Assembly: GCA_019671135.1 (NCBI GenBank) | Contig: JAHRHY010000002.1 | Location: 2,929,501 to 2,993,500 of the forward strand | Source: Linnemannia hyalina | Lineage: Eukaryota > Mortierellomycota > Mortierellomycetes > Mortierellales > Mortierellaceae | Reading direction: 5' to 3' | DNA length: 64,000 nt | Shown: positions 12,371 to 22,107 of the stretch, in pieces | Layout of the letters: every line of letters starts with the position of its first letter | Position numbering within the stretch: position 1 is the stretch's first letter | The notes under the pieces: model-generated | Databases searched by the model: none | The model's input: the letters and a program-made list of their open reading frames with translations, nothing else | Told to the model about the DNA's origin: nothing | Translations under genes and position numbers: made by a program

Positions 12371-12480
12371 GTTGGTTTGGGTTTCTGTTGTTGTTCTTTG
12401 GGAAGAGTGGAGAGGAGTCCTTGTCTTTTGTTTGTTGCAGTTGTTGTTGAGAATGATGGGTTGACGAGGATGTTCTCGAT

Positions 12481-12489
12481 ACTTTTATA
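12481..12489 (-). promoter_or_regulatory. TATA box of copy 2
   Basis: TATAAAAGT on the minus strand about 115 bases upstream of the copy 2 ATG, at the same relative place as in copy 3. Confidence 0.55.
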
Positions 12490-12547
12490 CTCTTTTCTTC
12501 TTTTCATCTTCCTCCTTGTTTGGTCAAGAATTACCTTATTTGACACT

Positions 12548-12670
12548 TGTCCGGTCGACTTTTGTTTGGTTTCTCCTGACGATCGATTGACATTGCGTCA
12601 AGCGAAAACAACAACACTATTTGACAAATACCTTTCCTTTGCTTAGACGCGGCGCGCGGGAAATCACGGA
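12548..12670 (-). promoter_or_regulatory. Upstream conserved block of copy 2
   Basis: Contains ccggtcgac (12551-12559), tttgacaaat (12620-12629) and gacgcggcg (12646-12654) in plus-strand letters, in the same order and spacing as copy 3 and with similar spacing to copy 1. Confidence 0.45.
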
Positions 12671-12825
12671 GCATTCGCTCATGGCTAGTTTATCATCCCC
12701 TAGACTGGTCTAAACAGTGTCAATTGCCGAATGGTACACAAATTTCTGCGCAGGGACCTCTCCGCGCCTGCGCATTTTCTTTTCCGCATTTTCTGAACAA
12801 ATGTCTATTTTTTATTCCACATAGG

Positions 12826-13126
12826 TTATGTGTGTTCAGCTTGATAGAGCTCCTTCAACTTCCGAACCGCTTCCTGCTGTGCCTGATGAATACGCGCCTG
12901 TTCAAGTTGGAGGCTCTCCAACACGGTCGCACTGTGTCTGCACAATCGTGAGTAGCTCCAGAGGGTCTCGCTGCGGCTGTTGTGATGTGTACTCCGGACA
13001 ATTCTGAGGTGCTCGGATCCTTGGTACCTCAATGAGATTGGAGACTTGAACGGCGTCATTTCCGGACAGCAGACGGTCTTGCATTAGTGGTGGAGGTGGC
13101 GACGACGAGGTCTCCGTATCGACCAT
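12826..13126 (-). pseudogene. Q-rich coiled-coil gene remnant, block A
   Basis: One minus-strand frame gives VSNLIEVPRIRAPQNCPEYT then QQPQRDPLELLTIVQTQCDR; a shifted frame continues with LESLQLEQARIHQAQQEAVR and KLKEL. The sequence pairs along its length with the remnant at 21434-22107, where the same order appears with its own frame breaks. A shift near 12917 is needed to read both halves. I infer a formerly intact coiled-coil protein, now decayed. No function is suggested. Confidence 0.45.
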
Positions 13127-13708
13127 GTATGTGTCGGCCGCCTGCTCCTCTTGACCCTCATAACCATACTGGAGCTCTTTCGGAGGGAGATGCGCCTTCT
13201 GTGGGCAAGGCCATATTGCTGCGGGCGACCTGCAGCAGCGGCAAGAACGGGTGATGGCGAATACGATATCAGTATATTAACGATTTAAGGGCTTCGAGGA
13301 TTCGATAGTTCGCCTGACTGACTGTACTGCATGTTCTTCTTGGCGGTAGAGTCGCCTGACGTGGTGACGATGGTAAGTCATCTTTAGTGTTGATAACTCC
13401 TCTTTTACTGCATCGACGCTTGCAGCTGTCGCCGCCGTGGTGGAACTCATTGATCGCCAGTCTACAAAATCATCCCAGTAGTATGCGAACTTTATACAGA
13501 TCCAAATCACCCTAATTAAATACAGGCATGCCGAGATCGAGCGTACGAAGAAAGTTTCTAAAAAAGTATCGACGGCGATCCTTCGCTCTGTGGAGGGCGC
13601 AACTTTTTTTTTTGATTAGAAGGAAAATCCAAGGCGGTTTCGATACGTTTTTTGAAAGCACGAAAAAAGCGCATGAGAGGGTATTTCGATTAGCATTTCC
13701 TCGTCTTC

Positions 13709-16610
13709 TTTGACTTGCCTCCATAAACAGCGACACGAGCCCCAGCAGGAGCGCATGCTGTTGTCTTCCCCTGAATATTACCCACTGCAGAGCCGGTCGT
13801 CCATATCATGGTCGCGGTGTCGATTATAGCGACTGTCGCATTTTGGGACGTAATACTAGAGTCACTGAGTACAACAAACTTCTTGCCATTGTCAACTGTA
13901 CAGCGTTTGACGGAAAATTAGCCGGGATAGCAAACAGTAGTTATTACTGCTATTCGTTCGTTATTTCTCTTTTGCTGCTCCGATGGGATTCGAGCTCTAT
14001 ACTTGGTACCATGCGCCCAGTAGCATTAGACGCCGCATTCTCGACGGGGCCTGTCCCATTCCAATCCCAAACAAGAAAAAACGTCAGAGCAGTCGAAACT
14101 GGTCATGAGTTCATAAGATCATCCACTTATTGCCAGCTTGTAGCCAGGTCATTCATCCTTCATCTCACCAAGATGTTCTACTGATTGTCAGTGGAACTCA
14201 ATATCCGCAAGGTCATGGCTGCTGCGGCGACCTGTAATTGGACCAGTCCATTTAGGTGTGCACTCCAAACCATGTAGCTCCACGGTGCTCCTGATCCTTG
14301 AAGTAACGTTGCGCTCCGCGTTGCTTCATCATATGCAGGTGTGCTATAATCACGTGTATCATTAGGACGAAGAGTACATAAGGACTCTTCGTCCCTGAAT
14401 TAAACAGATCCCTCTCTTTGTTTCGTTATTCCTATTCCCATCATAACCTTTACTATCACAACCCCGGTTATTATTCTCCAGCAGGTACTTGGGTTCCATT
14501 CGCATACTCTCCTGCTACATAAATGAACCCTGTTCTCGGATCCTTAACCGGCACAATCCTTGGTCTGTATCAATCGTGTACAGTCCTCCAGATAAAGTCA
14601 TCGCCAACGGCGACCGCAATTGCGTGGAGATAAATTAAGTCGAGATCACCCCGCACCCGTGAACGCCAACACCGTATTATTATCACTGCAGGCGGCAAGG
14701 GGCCAGAAAGTAGGTCAGCGACATACTACACCAAGGACCGTAAGGGCGGTCCTAGATATCTTCAAGTATTTCAGCAACTTGGGTACATCGAACACGACGT
14801 AACGGCCTCGCTCCAAGGGCCTCCAGATAGTTTCAATAGAGGTATAGACGAGGCTGTCGCTGTCTCCCGACCATACTGAAGCAGAATTCAGTAAGCGTTA
14901 GATTGTTCGCACACTAATAAGGAACAAGATCTGGAGTCTAGACCGTCGTGAGACACGATAGTTTTGTCCTACTGATGAAGTGTTGTTGCAATAGTACATG
15001 AACTTAGTACGAGAAAAACCTCTCATTGGGATATTTGGTATTTGTGCTACCGAGCTAATGGCCCGAAGCTATCAGCCGTTGGATTATGGTTGAACGCCTC
15101 AAAGTTAGAATTCGTGCTAGAACCCTACTAGTCAGGGTCGCATGGGTGGCAATTTCAAACAATGGAAGAGATAAATCCAGCCGACTTTAATTGAACGGGG
15201 TATTGTAGACTCATTGCTCTACAGATTCGTAATGATAATATCTTTCTCTTTCTTTCTTTCACTCGCGCGGTGCTCTTTGGGTAAAAAACTCCCACTTGAC
15301 AGGAACGTTTGCAAGCGACAGACAAAGGCAAGGCAGAGAGAGAGAGCGAGAAAGTTAGATGGATGGATGGAAAAGGGGAGAGAGATAGAAGAGAAAGGAA
15401 ATACAGAGTCGGTACAAGAGAGAGAGAGGAGGACATACACCGAGAACGAAAACAATGTTTACCCGGGCCCTGACTGAAAATACTCGTGGGGGGTACGGCA
15501 TCGCGCGTCACTGGTCGCAGGAGATTGGGCAGGCAGTAACATGGGTACACCGAGTGTGCAATGGCATTCAGGTTCCGCATCACAGCCCATCCTATGGGGA
15601 TACATACATGATTCTGGACGGAGCGGCGGCTCCTTTGTCAGCCGAATATGTACGGAGGTTGCAGATACAAGCCTCCCTCCCATCAAGGTTATTGACAAGC
15701 CACTCTATCGAGACGCGACATCATGGCTATAGTAAGCGCAACAGCGCTGCCGTGACGCTTAATACCCTGTACTTCTTCAAGAGATGAAAGATATCGGAGC
15801 ATGGCGCCCTAGCTCTGTATTTTTTGCCACGTCTCCAAAATCCCTGTTGGTATCTCACACGCAACATGGTAAGGGACAAGATAGGGCCAGACCATGCGTG
15901 TCATGTTTAGTCAGCTATGTAAGGCATTTTTCGTACTACACCTTGGGGCAAATGCGATTCCATTTAGACGTAACTATTTTTTAAAATGCGTACTATTCAA
16001 GAGACATGTATGTCGCTAATCATGGAGTGCAATATACCATGCCCTGGATAAACATCATCACCATCGCGGTATGTATTGTACCCAGAAAGCGGACAATGCC
16101 GGAGACCCCTCTCTTCCTTCCTCCAAAGCTACCAAAAGGCCTGAGTTTAAACCTCCCTAATGTACATGTACAAATGTCGCAAACCTGCCATATTTAATTA
16201 GCACAGAAACAACGAGAGAGAAAGGGGAGATGGGCTCAGGTACTGATTGTACATTATCAGGAATTAGCCTCAATTTGCTGAGTGACAAAGCTCTCACCCC
16301 ACAACAACTCTCGATGTGTGTGTGTGTTGTATCTCTCCAACGGACACAACATTCAAGTATTCTCTGCTTCTGTTGAACCCTTTTTTTCGACTTTACTGGT
16401 CATATTCCCTTGTTTTATTGTCCTCTTCAAATGTGCTTCGTTTACCTGCCGTACAAGTCGCAAAGACTTTTTCCCGTTAACTTCTTGTTTGTGTTGACAA
16501 AGACAAACGGCCGTCCTCTCCTCTCTGCTACCCTGTTGCGGGCATAGATGTTCAGCCCCTGCACCCTTGACTTTAGCAACATAGACGAATACCAGGGAAC
16601 TCACCAAGAT
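13709..16610 (-). pseudogene. Possible kelch-repeat protein relic
   Basis: Scattered minus-strand stretches look like the kelch-type secreted or membrane proteins common in Mortierella. From about 13900 down to 13709: NGKKFVVLSDSSI, then IIDTATMIWTTGSA and ARVAVYGGK. At about 14560-14469: RIVPVKDPRTGFIYVAGEYA. At about 16600 a hydrophobic leader TTILVSSLVFVYVAKVKG could be the old signal peptide. The stretches sit in different frames with many stops, so no gene model is possible. The rest of the interval shows no recognisable coding sequence; 15230-15440 is AG/CT-rich low complexity. The family call is tentative. Confidence 0.35.
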
Positions 16611-16907
16611 AGTGGTAAGTGTCGCTCGTTCACAAGCGCAGTAGGCACTCTTGTTCTATAGGTCTAGTTGCAGCCAATGAATGAAGGTACTGTACACAAG
16701 GTACGAGGGATACATATACCACCATCCATCAAGATTGTTAATCGTTTGTTTCATTGCACGCAATACTTGAGAGCGTTCGCTTCACAACGGGAGAAGACCA
16801 GGTTGGTGTTGTTACCTAGTCTCGTGGCCATTCCCTCCCTATGTGGGAAGGGATTGGATTCCAACCCACGTAGTCATCATTCTTCGCTCACTCGCACAGC
16901 GTCGAAA

Positions 16908-16917
16908 TATATATAAA
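16908..16917 (+). promoter_or_regulatory. TATA box of the secreted-protein gene
   Basis: TATATATAAA about 100 bases upstream of the ATG at 17017, followed by an A/C-rich leader. The position fits a core promoter. Confidence 0.5.
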
Positions 16918-17016
16918 CCCTACGTCCCCATTATTTTCTCCACCAAAACAAACAACATTCTCCACCAGCCAACACTAGCACCAGCACCACCAAACCCCCT
17001 CCACATTACTCACTAG

Positions 17017-17745
17017 ATGAAGATTACCGCTGCCGCCGCCATTATTGTGTCCTTCATGCCATCTTTGGGCTTTGCGCTCGTTGGCAACGACTGGAGCTTC
17101 GCCAAGGCCCCCCAGGACGGCTTGAAGGACATCACCTTCCCCTTCAACATGGCCAAGGCCCCCCACAAGAGCGGCTTCTATTTCGCCCAGCAGTTCAACT
17201 TCCACGGCATTCAGGACGTCGGATACACGGGCCTCCAACCTCGCGAAGATAAGAACGGCAAGAGCATTGTCCACGCTGCATTCTCGTCGTTCCAGGCCGG
17301 CGCCACAACAAAGCACCGCAACTGCTACGCTGGCGCGGATGGAGGACCTGGCGTCAGCTGCGCGGTCGACATTAAGGGCAACTACCGCCACACCTACAAC
17401 ATCACTGTCGAGAACATCCGTGACACCACTTGGCGCGGCACGCTCATCGATACCGTTAACAAGAAGGCGACTGTGATTGGTGAATGGACGCTGCCCAATG
17501 GTGCCGGCAAGATTGTCAACGGCCAGGTCGGTTTCGTCGAGTACTACACCTGGAACGGACAGCCCTCCCACACCTGCGATTCGCTCCCATATACCCAGGC
17601 TGTTTTCAACCACCCCACTTCCAAGACCAAGGGCGCCAAGGGAGGCAAGGTCACCAAGGTCTACGAGTACGGTGATTGCATCGGCAAGGCTGGATACGCG
17701 GTTAAAAAGCGCTCCACCGGCTACGACATCAAGGTCGGCTTCTAA
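17017..17745 (+). CDS. Secreted protein, DUF3472-like
   Basis: Single exon, 242 residues. The N terminus MKITAAAAIIVSFMPSLGFA is a typical signal peptide with an AxA-like end. The mature part has FYFAQQFNFHGIQDVGYTGL, then QPRE, and CYAGADGGPGVSC, a pattern I associate with small secreted DUF3472-like beta-sandwich proteins of fungi and actinomycetes. Cysteines at CYAG, VSCAV, HTCDS and GDCIG could form disulfides. GC-rich codon use and lack of stops contrast with the decayed sequence on both sides, so this gene is probably under selection. Function unknown. A 334-codon antisense ORF over it is a codon-bias shadow. Confidence 0.8.
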   Translation: MKITAAAAIIVSFMPSLGFALVGNDWSFAKAPQDGLKDITFPFNMAKAPHKSGFYFAQQFNFHGIQDVGYTGLQPREDKNGKSIVHAAFSSFQAGATTKHRNCYAGADGGPGVSCAVDIKGNYRHTYNITVENIRDTTWRGTLIDTVNKKATVIGEWTLPNGAGKIVNGQVGFVEYYTWNGQPSHTCDSLPYTQAVFNHPTSKTKGAKGGKVTKVYEYGDCIGKAGYAVKKRSTGYDIKVGF

Positions 17746-18299
17746 GTTACATTGCCCGCTTCTCGACATGGCAATAATAAAATGTACTTTGCCCCCATAC
17801 ACGCTTCTCGTTGCTCGAAAACATTGCTGACTAAAAATCCCTGAACAAATCCCTGAATAACGAGCTCTTAAGAAAAATCCTTTCTCCATGACATGCGTCG
17901 CCTTCTTTTCGCTCGTTTTTCGGCACCTCTCCATCATAATCCCCGTAAGGTCGAGCGCGTCATCCAAATCTAATGGCAATCAACCATGGGACCACTATGT
18001 TTCATCCGTGTCTTGCGCTGTTGTGTCCCAGCACACCACTAGCTCCCTCGTGTCTTGAGCAAAAACTCTCTGTCGGGCTATTCTGCTCTTGAAGTTACCT
18101 TCACCTTGGACAAATGTCATCACTGTTTATCAACCAAGAGCTCTCGCTTGGGCATGTGAGTGGTGACCAACCCTATGCCTAGGCGCTATTATCACCCTTG
18201 CCACCTGCCATCACTACTTCGTGTCTCTTTATCATCATCATCACTCTATACCACATACCCGTTGCCATCATCTGCATTATCCCAAGACCAAAAGGCGTA
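17746..18299. other. Intergenic between secreted-protein gene and transposon
   Basis: Holds the 3' end of the secreted-protein gene (AATAAA near 17776) and otherwise no feature I can support. It ends at the TA that flanks the transposon. Confidence 0.4.
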
Positions 18300-18392
18300 C
18301 ACTCTTTTCATCTGAATGTGGGGATTTTTCCTATGAAAAGTCCAGTGTTCTACTGAAATAAAAATATATGCCTGAGGTATTCAGTTAGATTT
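18300..18392. repeat. Left terminal inverted repeat of the transposon
   Basis: Inverted match to 20388-20487, including GTGGGGATTTTTCCTATGAA and the internal ATATATGCCTGAGGTATTCA. The transposase reading frame, if read through its stops, ends inside this repeat (stop at 18350-18352). Confidence 0.88.
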
Positions 18393-18772
18393 TTATTTTT
18401 GCTTGGAATTAAAGTACGAACAATCACTCGCGCTGCTTGTCGAATCTTTGGGTCATTGCTTGCAAGCAGGTCCTTCACTTTGTTCGTCACGCCATCTAAG
18501 GCCTCGAACGAGTTGAGATCGTCGGGCTCGGTGGAGGACCTCCGTTCTCGCGGCGCAAACAGAGCTCCCCTTTCGGCCAACCTCTCGCATACCGCCTTTC
18601 TTATCTCCTCTGCCAGATCCTACGCATCCTTTTGATTCTTTGCAAGGGTAAAGTTGAACTTGTGTCCGTCTAAAGTTGGTGCGATGAGTCGAAGAAAATG
18701 TCGTTTCCTTTGTTGATTGGCTGTTGTCTCTACCTCTGGTGGATACTCTGGTTGCCGCTCCTGCATATCTGC

Positions 18773-20307
18773 CTATCTCTCCTCCAGGCTGTCGGCCATC
18801 GCCTTTGGAAGAACCTTTATGGTGCGAAAACAATGTCGTAGTGTCGAAGCCTTGACCTGTGACCATGCATATGGGATCAAACTCCATGCCTCGCCATTGG
18901 TGACCTTCTTTCCGCTGGTATACCTGTTCACAATCGCCTGGTTGGTGAGCATCTCAACGTATCGTCGTTTGAAGACACTGATCAATCCAGCATCCAATGG
19001 TTGTGTGACAGACGTCGAGTTTGCTGGAAGGCGCTCAAGGCGAAGGTGTGTCCACCCATTTCCTATCAACCGGTCGACATCGTCAATGCCTTTATGTGAT
19101 CCACAGGAGTCGAAGAGCAGAAGACTCAGTTTTGAAAGGCTGTCGTCAAGGGCGTGAAGCCAGTCCATAAAGAGATCGTGGGTCATGTATCCGTTTCCAT
19201 GCCTTATCGAGGTGATGGGGACGTTTTTGCATGGCTTGATGCTCCGAGCAAGGTGCTCGCCTAAAGAACCAAAGCGAGCGAGGGTTAGAAATTTGTTTTA
19301 CGATCATGTTTGTGGAATGGCGCATTGAGATCATATATATATATATATATACTGATGACAAGAGGCCTCAACGCTGGTATGTTCTTTTTTCGTGTGAGTG
19401 AAGATCCGGTGGCATTGATACAAAGGAGAATTGATACACGAGAGCCAGTTCCCCTTGTAACCTTGGCACCTCTGCTGAACTCTGGGGTGCTGTAGGAGCG
19501 GGCAGGCACCTCCAACAGATACATCCCTGTCTCGTCGCAATTGTAGATATCGTCCGGGTCGTATTCGGAGCAGATCGTCCGGATCTCAGCCATCCTTGGC
19601 TCGATTGCTTGCATATCAACACCTTCCGCCTCTCCTTTGAGATCGAGATTTGCAATACAGTATTCCTCCCTCATCCGAGTGCGCCAAGATGCCGTGAAGG
19701 AGATTGGACGACCAAATGAGATGCCTCCAGGAGCAATGTCATCGACAAGCACATGGAAAATGGTCTCATCTGTAGCCTGGAGCTGACGACCACTGACGAT
19801 GCCATTTTCCTTTCGCATCTCAACCAGCCAGTTATGAGCAGCCCGATCGACCAAGTATCGTACCAGCGTGGACGGATCCTTGGAAAGCGTACACTTGTTT
19901 CCTCGACCATGAAACACGTCGTACTTGATCTTGTCGTAATTCTTGTCCCATTGCTTGATGGACTCTGGATGGAAATCCGCTTTCACAAATTTGTGAAAGT
20001 TATTGGGGTTGACCTTGACGTCCTTTTTCTGGCGAAAATGGCGATAAATCTCCACGAGCTCTATCCGATATCGGAGAGGAAAGCCTTTCCCTCGATGTTT
20101 ATGGGATCCAGCGAACTGTGAAGGTTGAATTTCTTGAGATGTGTCACCCCGTGCTTCTGCAAGTAGTGCGCGGTGCCAAAGAGTTTGCGCGTTCTCACTT
20201 GCATTAGAAGAGGCATTGGTTCTGTTGCTGTCGGAGGTGATGTCGCTGAGGGGCGAGCGTCGTGTGTGGAAGCTGGTGCGGGAGCTGGTTGTAATGTTCT
20301 TTGGCAT
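18773..20307 (-). CDS. pogo/Tigger-family transposase (DDE_1)
   Basis: Two exons, 20307..19353 and 19260..18773, joined through a 92-base intron; 480 residues to the first stop. The splice gives a smooth join (ALRPLVI|SEHLARSIKP). An N-terminal helix-turn-helix region is suggested by PLRYRIELVEIYRHF and HPESIKQWDKNYDK. The three catalytic acids are visible as NCDETGMYL, LLLFDSCGSHKG and TSVTQPLDAGLI. After the TAG at 18773-18775 the same frame stays open except for one more TAG (18620-18622) and reads as plausible protein to 18350, so the original product was probably about 620 residues. Both stops could come from CAG codons by C-to-T change. Without those 141 residues activity is uncertain. 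Confidence 0.8.
19333..19351. repeat. (AT)n microsatellite in the transposase intron
   Basis: Alternating AT run at the 5' splice site of the transposase intron. The GT of the proposed donor is the edge of the run, so slippage here could affect splicing. Confidence 0.75.
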
Positions 20308-20387
20308 AAAATGAAGACGGTGAGATGGAGTATGAGAAAGAGACGAGAGAACGGAACAATGGTGATACGCATATGATGAAATAAAGG

Positions 20388-20487
20388 AATCTGATTGAAT
20401 ACCTCAGGCATATATTTTTAATTCAGTAGAAAACTGGACTTTTCATAGGAAAAATCCCCACATTCAGGTGAAAAGAGGAAAAGAGTG
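20388..20487. repeat. Right terminal inverted repeat of the transposon
   Basis: Inverted match to 18300-18392. It has an 8-base tandem duplication (CTCTTTTC on the minus strand) near its outer end that the left repeat lacks. Confidence 0.88.
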
Positions 20488-20638
20488 TAGGTAGTGAGGT
20501 TAAAACTTGTTTCCTTGGGAGCTTCATTTTCAAATTAGATTTCACGACTGCCGCCTAAGAAAGCTGAACTTTTTTTTTATTTCTAAGATGGTTTATGTGG
20601 CAATGAGGCAATGTTCGGCAAAAAACACAGTCAATTCA

Positions 20639-20996
20639 TTAGGCGGTGGCTTCCTCTATAGTTGATCCGAAAAGAGCAGAGGAGAGGTTCAAGCAGAGAT
20701 ATTAGTGCCATGCTCCTCGTCAATCACAATTTTTGTACTAGTTTATCTTCATCGACAACCAAGAATGAAAACTCACTCTTCTGACCAAGGGTAAAGTAAG
20801 CATATGTGACATCGACGCCGGCGACAAAGGCAACTCCCGAGGCGATGGCCAGCTTCTTGGTCGAGTGCAGGGCTGGAGCAGCAGCAGCAGCAACAGTGGA
20901 CTCGGTAGTGGCAGCAGAGTAGTGGCGGACGGCTGCGGTGCGAAGGGGAGCGGTGGCACGGACCATACGAGCAGAGGAGGAAGTGATAGCAGACAT
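20639..20996 (-). CDS. Small predicted mitochondrial membrane protein, copy 3
   Basis: Two exons, 20996..20777 and 20655..20639 (17 bases); 78 residues. Same architecture as copy 2: presequence with RHYSAA, Ala-rich spacer, membrane segment SGVAFVAGVDVTYAYFTLG, tail QKKEATA. The donor is GTGAGT here and GTAAGT in the other copies. The intron and last exon are less like copy 2 than the upstream part is, so the duplication boundary may lie near the splice site or the intron drifts faster. It lies just downstream of the transposon. Function unknown. Confidence 0.78.
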
Positions 20997-21105
20997 GTTG
21001 GTTTGGGTTTCTGTTGTTGTTCTTTGGGAAGAGTGGAGAGGAGTTCTTTTCTTTTGTGTGTTGCTGTTGTTGTTGAGAATGATGGTTGATGAGGATGTTC
21101 TCGAT

Positions 21106-21114
21106 ACTTTTATA
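21106..21114 (-). promoter_or_regulatory. TATA box of copy 3
   Basis: TATAAAAGT on the minus strand about 115 bases before the copy 3 ATG, matching copy 2. Confidence 0.55.
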
Positions 21115-21172
21115 CCTTTTTCTTCTTTTCATCAACCCCTTTGTTTGGTCAAGAATTACCTTATTTGACACT

Positions 21173-21297
21173 TGTCCGGTCGACTTTTGTTTGGTTTCTC
21201 CTGACGATCGATTGACATTGCGTCAAGCGAAAACAACAACACTATTTGACAAATACCTTTCCTTTGCTTAGACGCGGCGCGCGGAAAATCACGGAGC
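21173..21297 (-). promoter_or_regulatory. Upstream conserved block of copy 3
   Basis: Contains ccggtcgac (21176-21184), tttgacaaat (21245-21254) and gacgcggcg (21271-21279) in plus-strand letters, in the same layout as copies 1 and 2. Confidence 0.45.
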
Positions 21298-21433
21298 ATT
21301 CGCTCATGGCTAGTTTGTCATCCCCTGCTCCTTTTTGGTCGACTTGTCGTACACAGTGTCTATTACCGAATTACCATCCCACTCTTGCGCATGGACCTTA
21401 GTCCTGCACATTCCCTTTTTTGTGCGTCATTGT

Positions 21434-21940
21434 TTATTTTCTCCTTCGACATGGTTCGCATTCATACCATTCAACCTCCGCTCTGTCTACTCGACATTTT
21501 ATTTTTCTATTTTTTTTTTGGCTCTGCTTCGCCAACCTCGCCTTCAACCTCGCCTTCAACCTCCGAATCTCTTCCTTCTGTGGCTGCCGGAACCGCGCCA
21601 TGCTCCAGATGCAACTGCTCAAGATGTTGGTCATATTTTGCCTGCACAATCGCCATTTACTTTAGCGGATCCTCCTCGTCCTGTTGCTGTTGATTGTACG
21701 TTTGCTGGACCCCAATCCTGAGGCATGCGAGGGGTTGGTAACTCGGTGAGACTGGAGCCTCCATTGTCGGGTCTAGGTACCGGGCGGCCCTCAATCGGCG
21801 TCGATAACGACGGTGATGGCGACGGTGGAGGTTTCAGTCGATTGTCGTTAGGCTTAGGGAGGCATGAGGTACTTTCAACAACGGGCCTAGTTATTGCTTG
21901 TTTGGTATTCTGGTCAATCGCAGGTAGTCGAGGATGAAGT

Positions 21941-21987
<47 letters not shown>

Positions 21988-22107
21988 CTGCTGCTGCTGC
22001 TGGTGGGGTCTGCCTACTGCGAAAAGATGTCGAGAACGACCTAGCACTAGAGGGGGCTGTGACGCGAGGAGGGTGGGTAGACTGTTGTTGTCGTATTGCT
22101 GTGCCAT
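21434..22107 (-). pseudogene. Q/H-rich coiled-coil gene remnant, block B
   Basis: The ATG at 22107 opens a 158-codon minus-strand frame: MAQQYDNNSLPTLLASQPPL, then five Gln and fifteen His codons (a CAG/CAT microsatellite), then a Pro/Ser-rich stretch ending STATGRGGSAKVNGDCAGKI. Shifted frames hold what the block A remnant suggests is the real continuation (AIVQAKYDQHLEQLHLEHG, then RQPQKEEIRRLKARLKARL), interrupted by a TAG near 21660 and a shift. It therefore looks like a broken coiled-coil protein gene. An unrecognised intron could rescue part of it, so decay is likely but not proven. Confidence 0.45.
21941..22000. repeat. (GAT)n then (CTG)n microsatellite
   Basis: A run of about 15 GAT units followed by five CTG units; on the minus strand these are the His and Gln codons of the Q/H-rich remnant. 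Confidence 0.9.

Larger units (their letters stand above)
12151..12700. repeat. Duplicated segment, member A (with 20777-21330)
   Basis: Nearly identical to 20777-21330 across the coding exon, leader, TATA region and about 330 bases upstream of the ATG, up to the shared catggctagttt string. The weaker similarity continues through the neighbouring Q-rich gene remnant, so the original duplicated unit was longer. Confidence 0.8.
18300..20487 (-). mobile_element. pogo/Tigger-type DNA transposon with TA target duplication
   Basis: A 2188-base element bounded by inverted repeats of about 93 and 100 bases and flanked on both sides by TA (18298-18299 and 20488-20489), the target duplication of the Tc1/mariner superfamily. 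The ends read CACTCTTTTC inward. Over the inner 81 aligned bases of the two repeats I count 5 mismatches; the right repeat has an extra CTCTTTTC unit. It encodes one transposase on the minus strand with a DDE_1 domain of the pogo/Tigger class. The repeat identity points to a fairly recent insertion, though the transposase reading frame carries two late TAG stops. Confidence 0.88.
20777..21330. repeat. Duplicated segment, member B (with 12151-12700)
   Basis: Direct repeat of 12151-12700 at an offset of about 8.6 kb, covering the copy 3 coding exon, leader, TATA box and upstream block. Differences are scattered single bases and a few short indels. Confidence 0.8.

Noticed and set aside
13843..14184. 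113-codon plus-strand ORF
   Set aside because: Sits opposite the kelch-like relic stretches; composition and lack of motifs suggest chance.
16975..17979. 334-codon minus-strand ORF
   Set aside because: Antisense to the secreted-protein gene. GC-rich third positions remove stops in the opposite frame; the sense strand has signal peptide, TATA box and conserved motifs.
18350..18580. Separate 76-codon gene inside the transposon
   Set aside because: In the same frame as the transposase and best explained as its C-terminal end after two TAG stops.
21941..22000. Possible CRISPR-like or regulatory repeat array
   Set aside because: It is a simple GAT/CTG microsatellite encoding His and Gln runs, without spacers.
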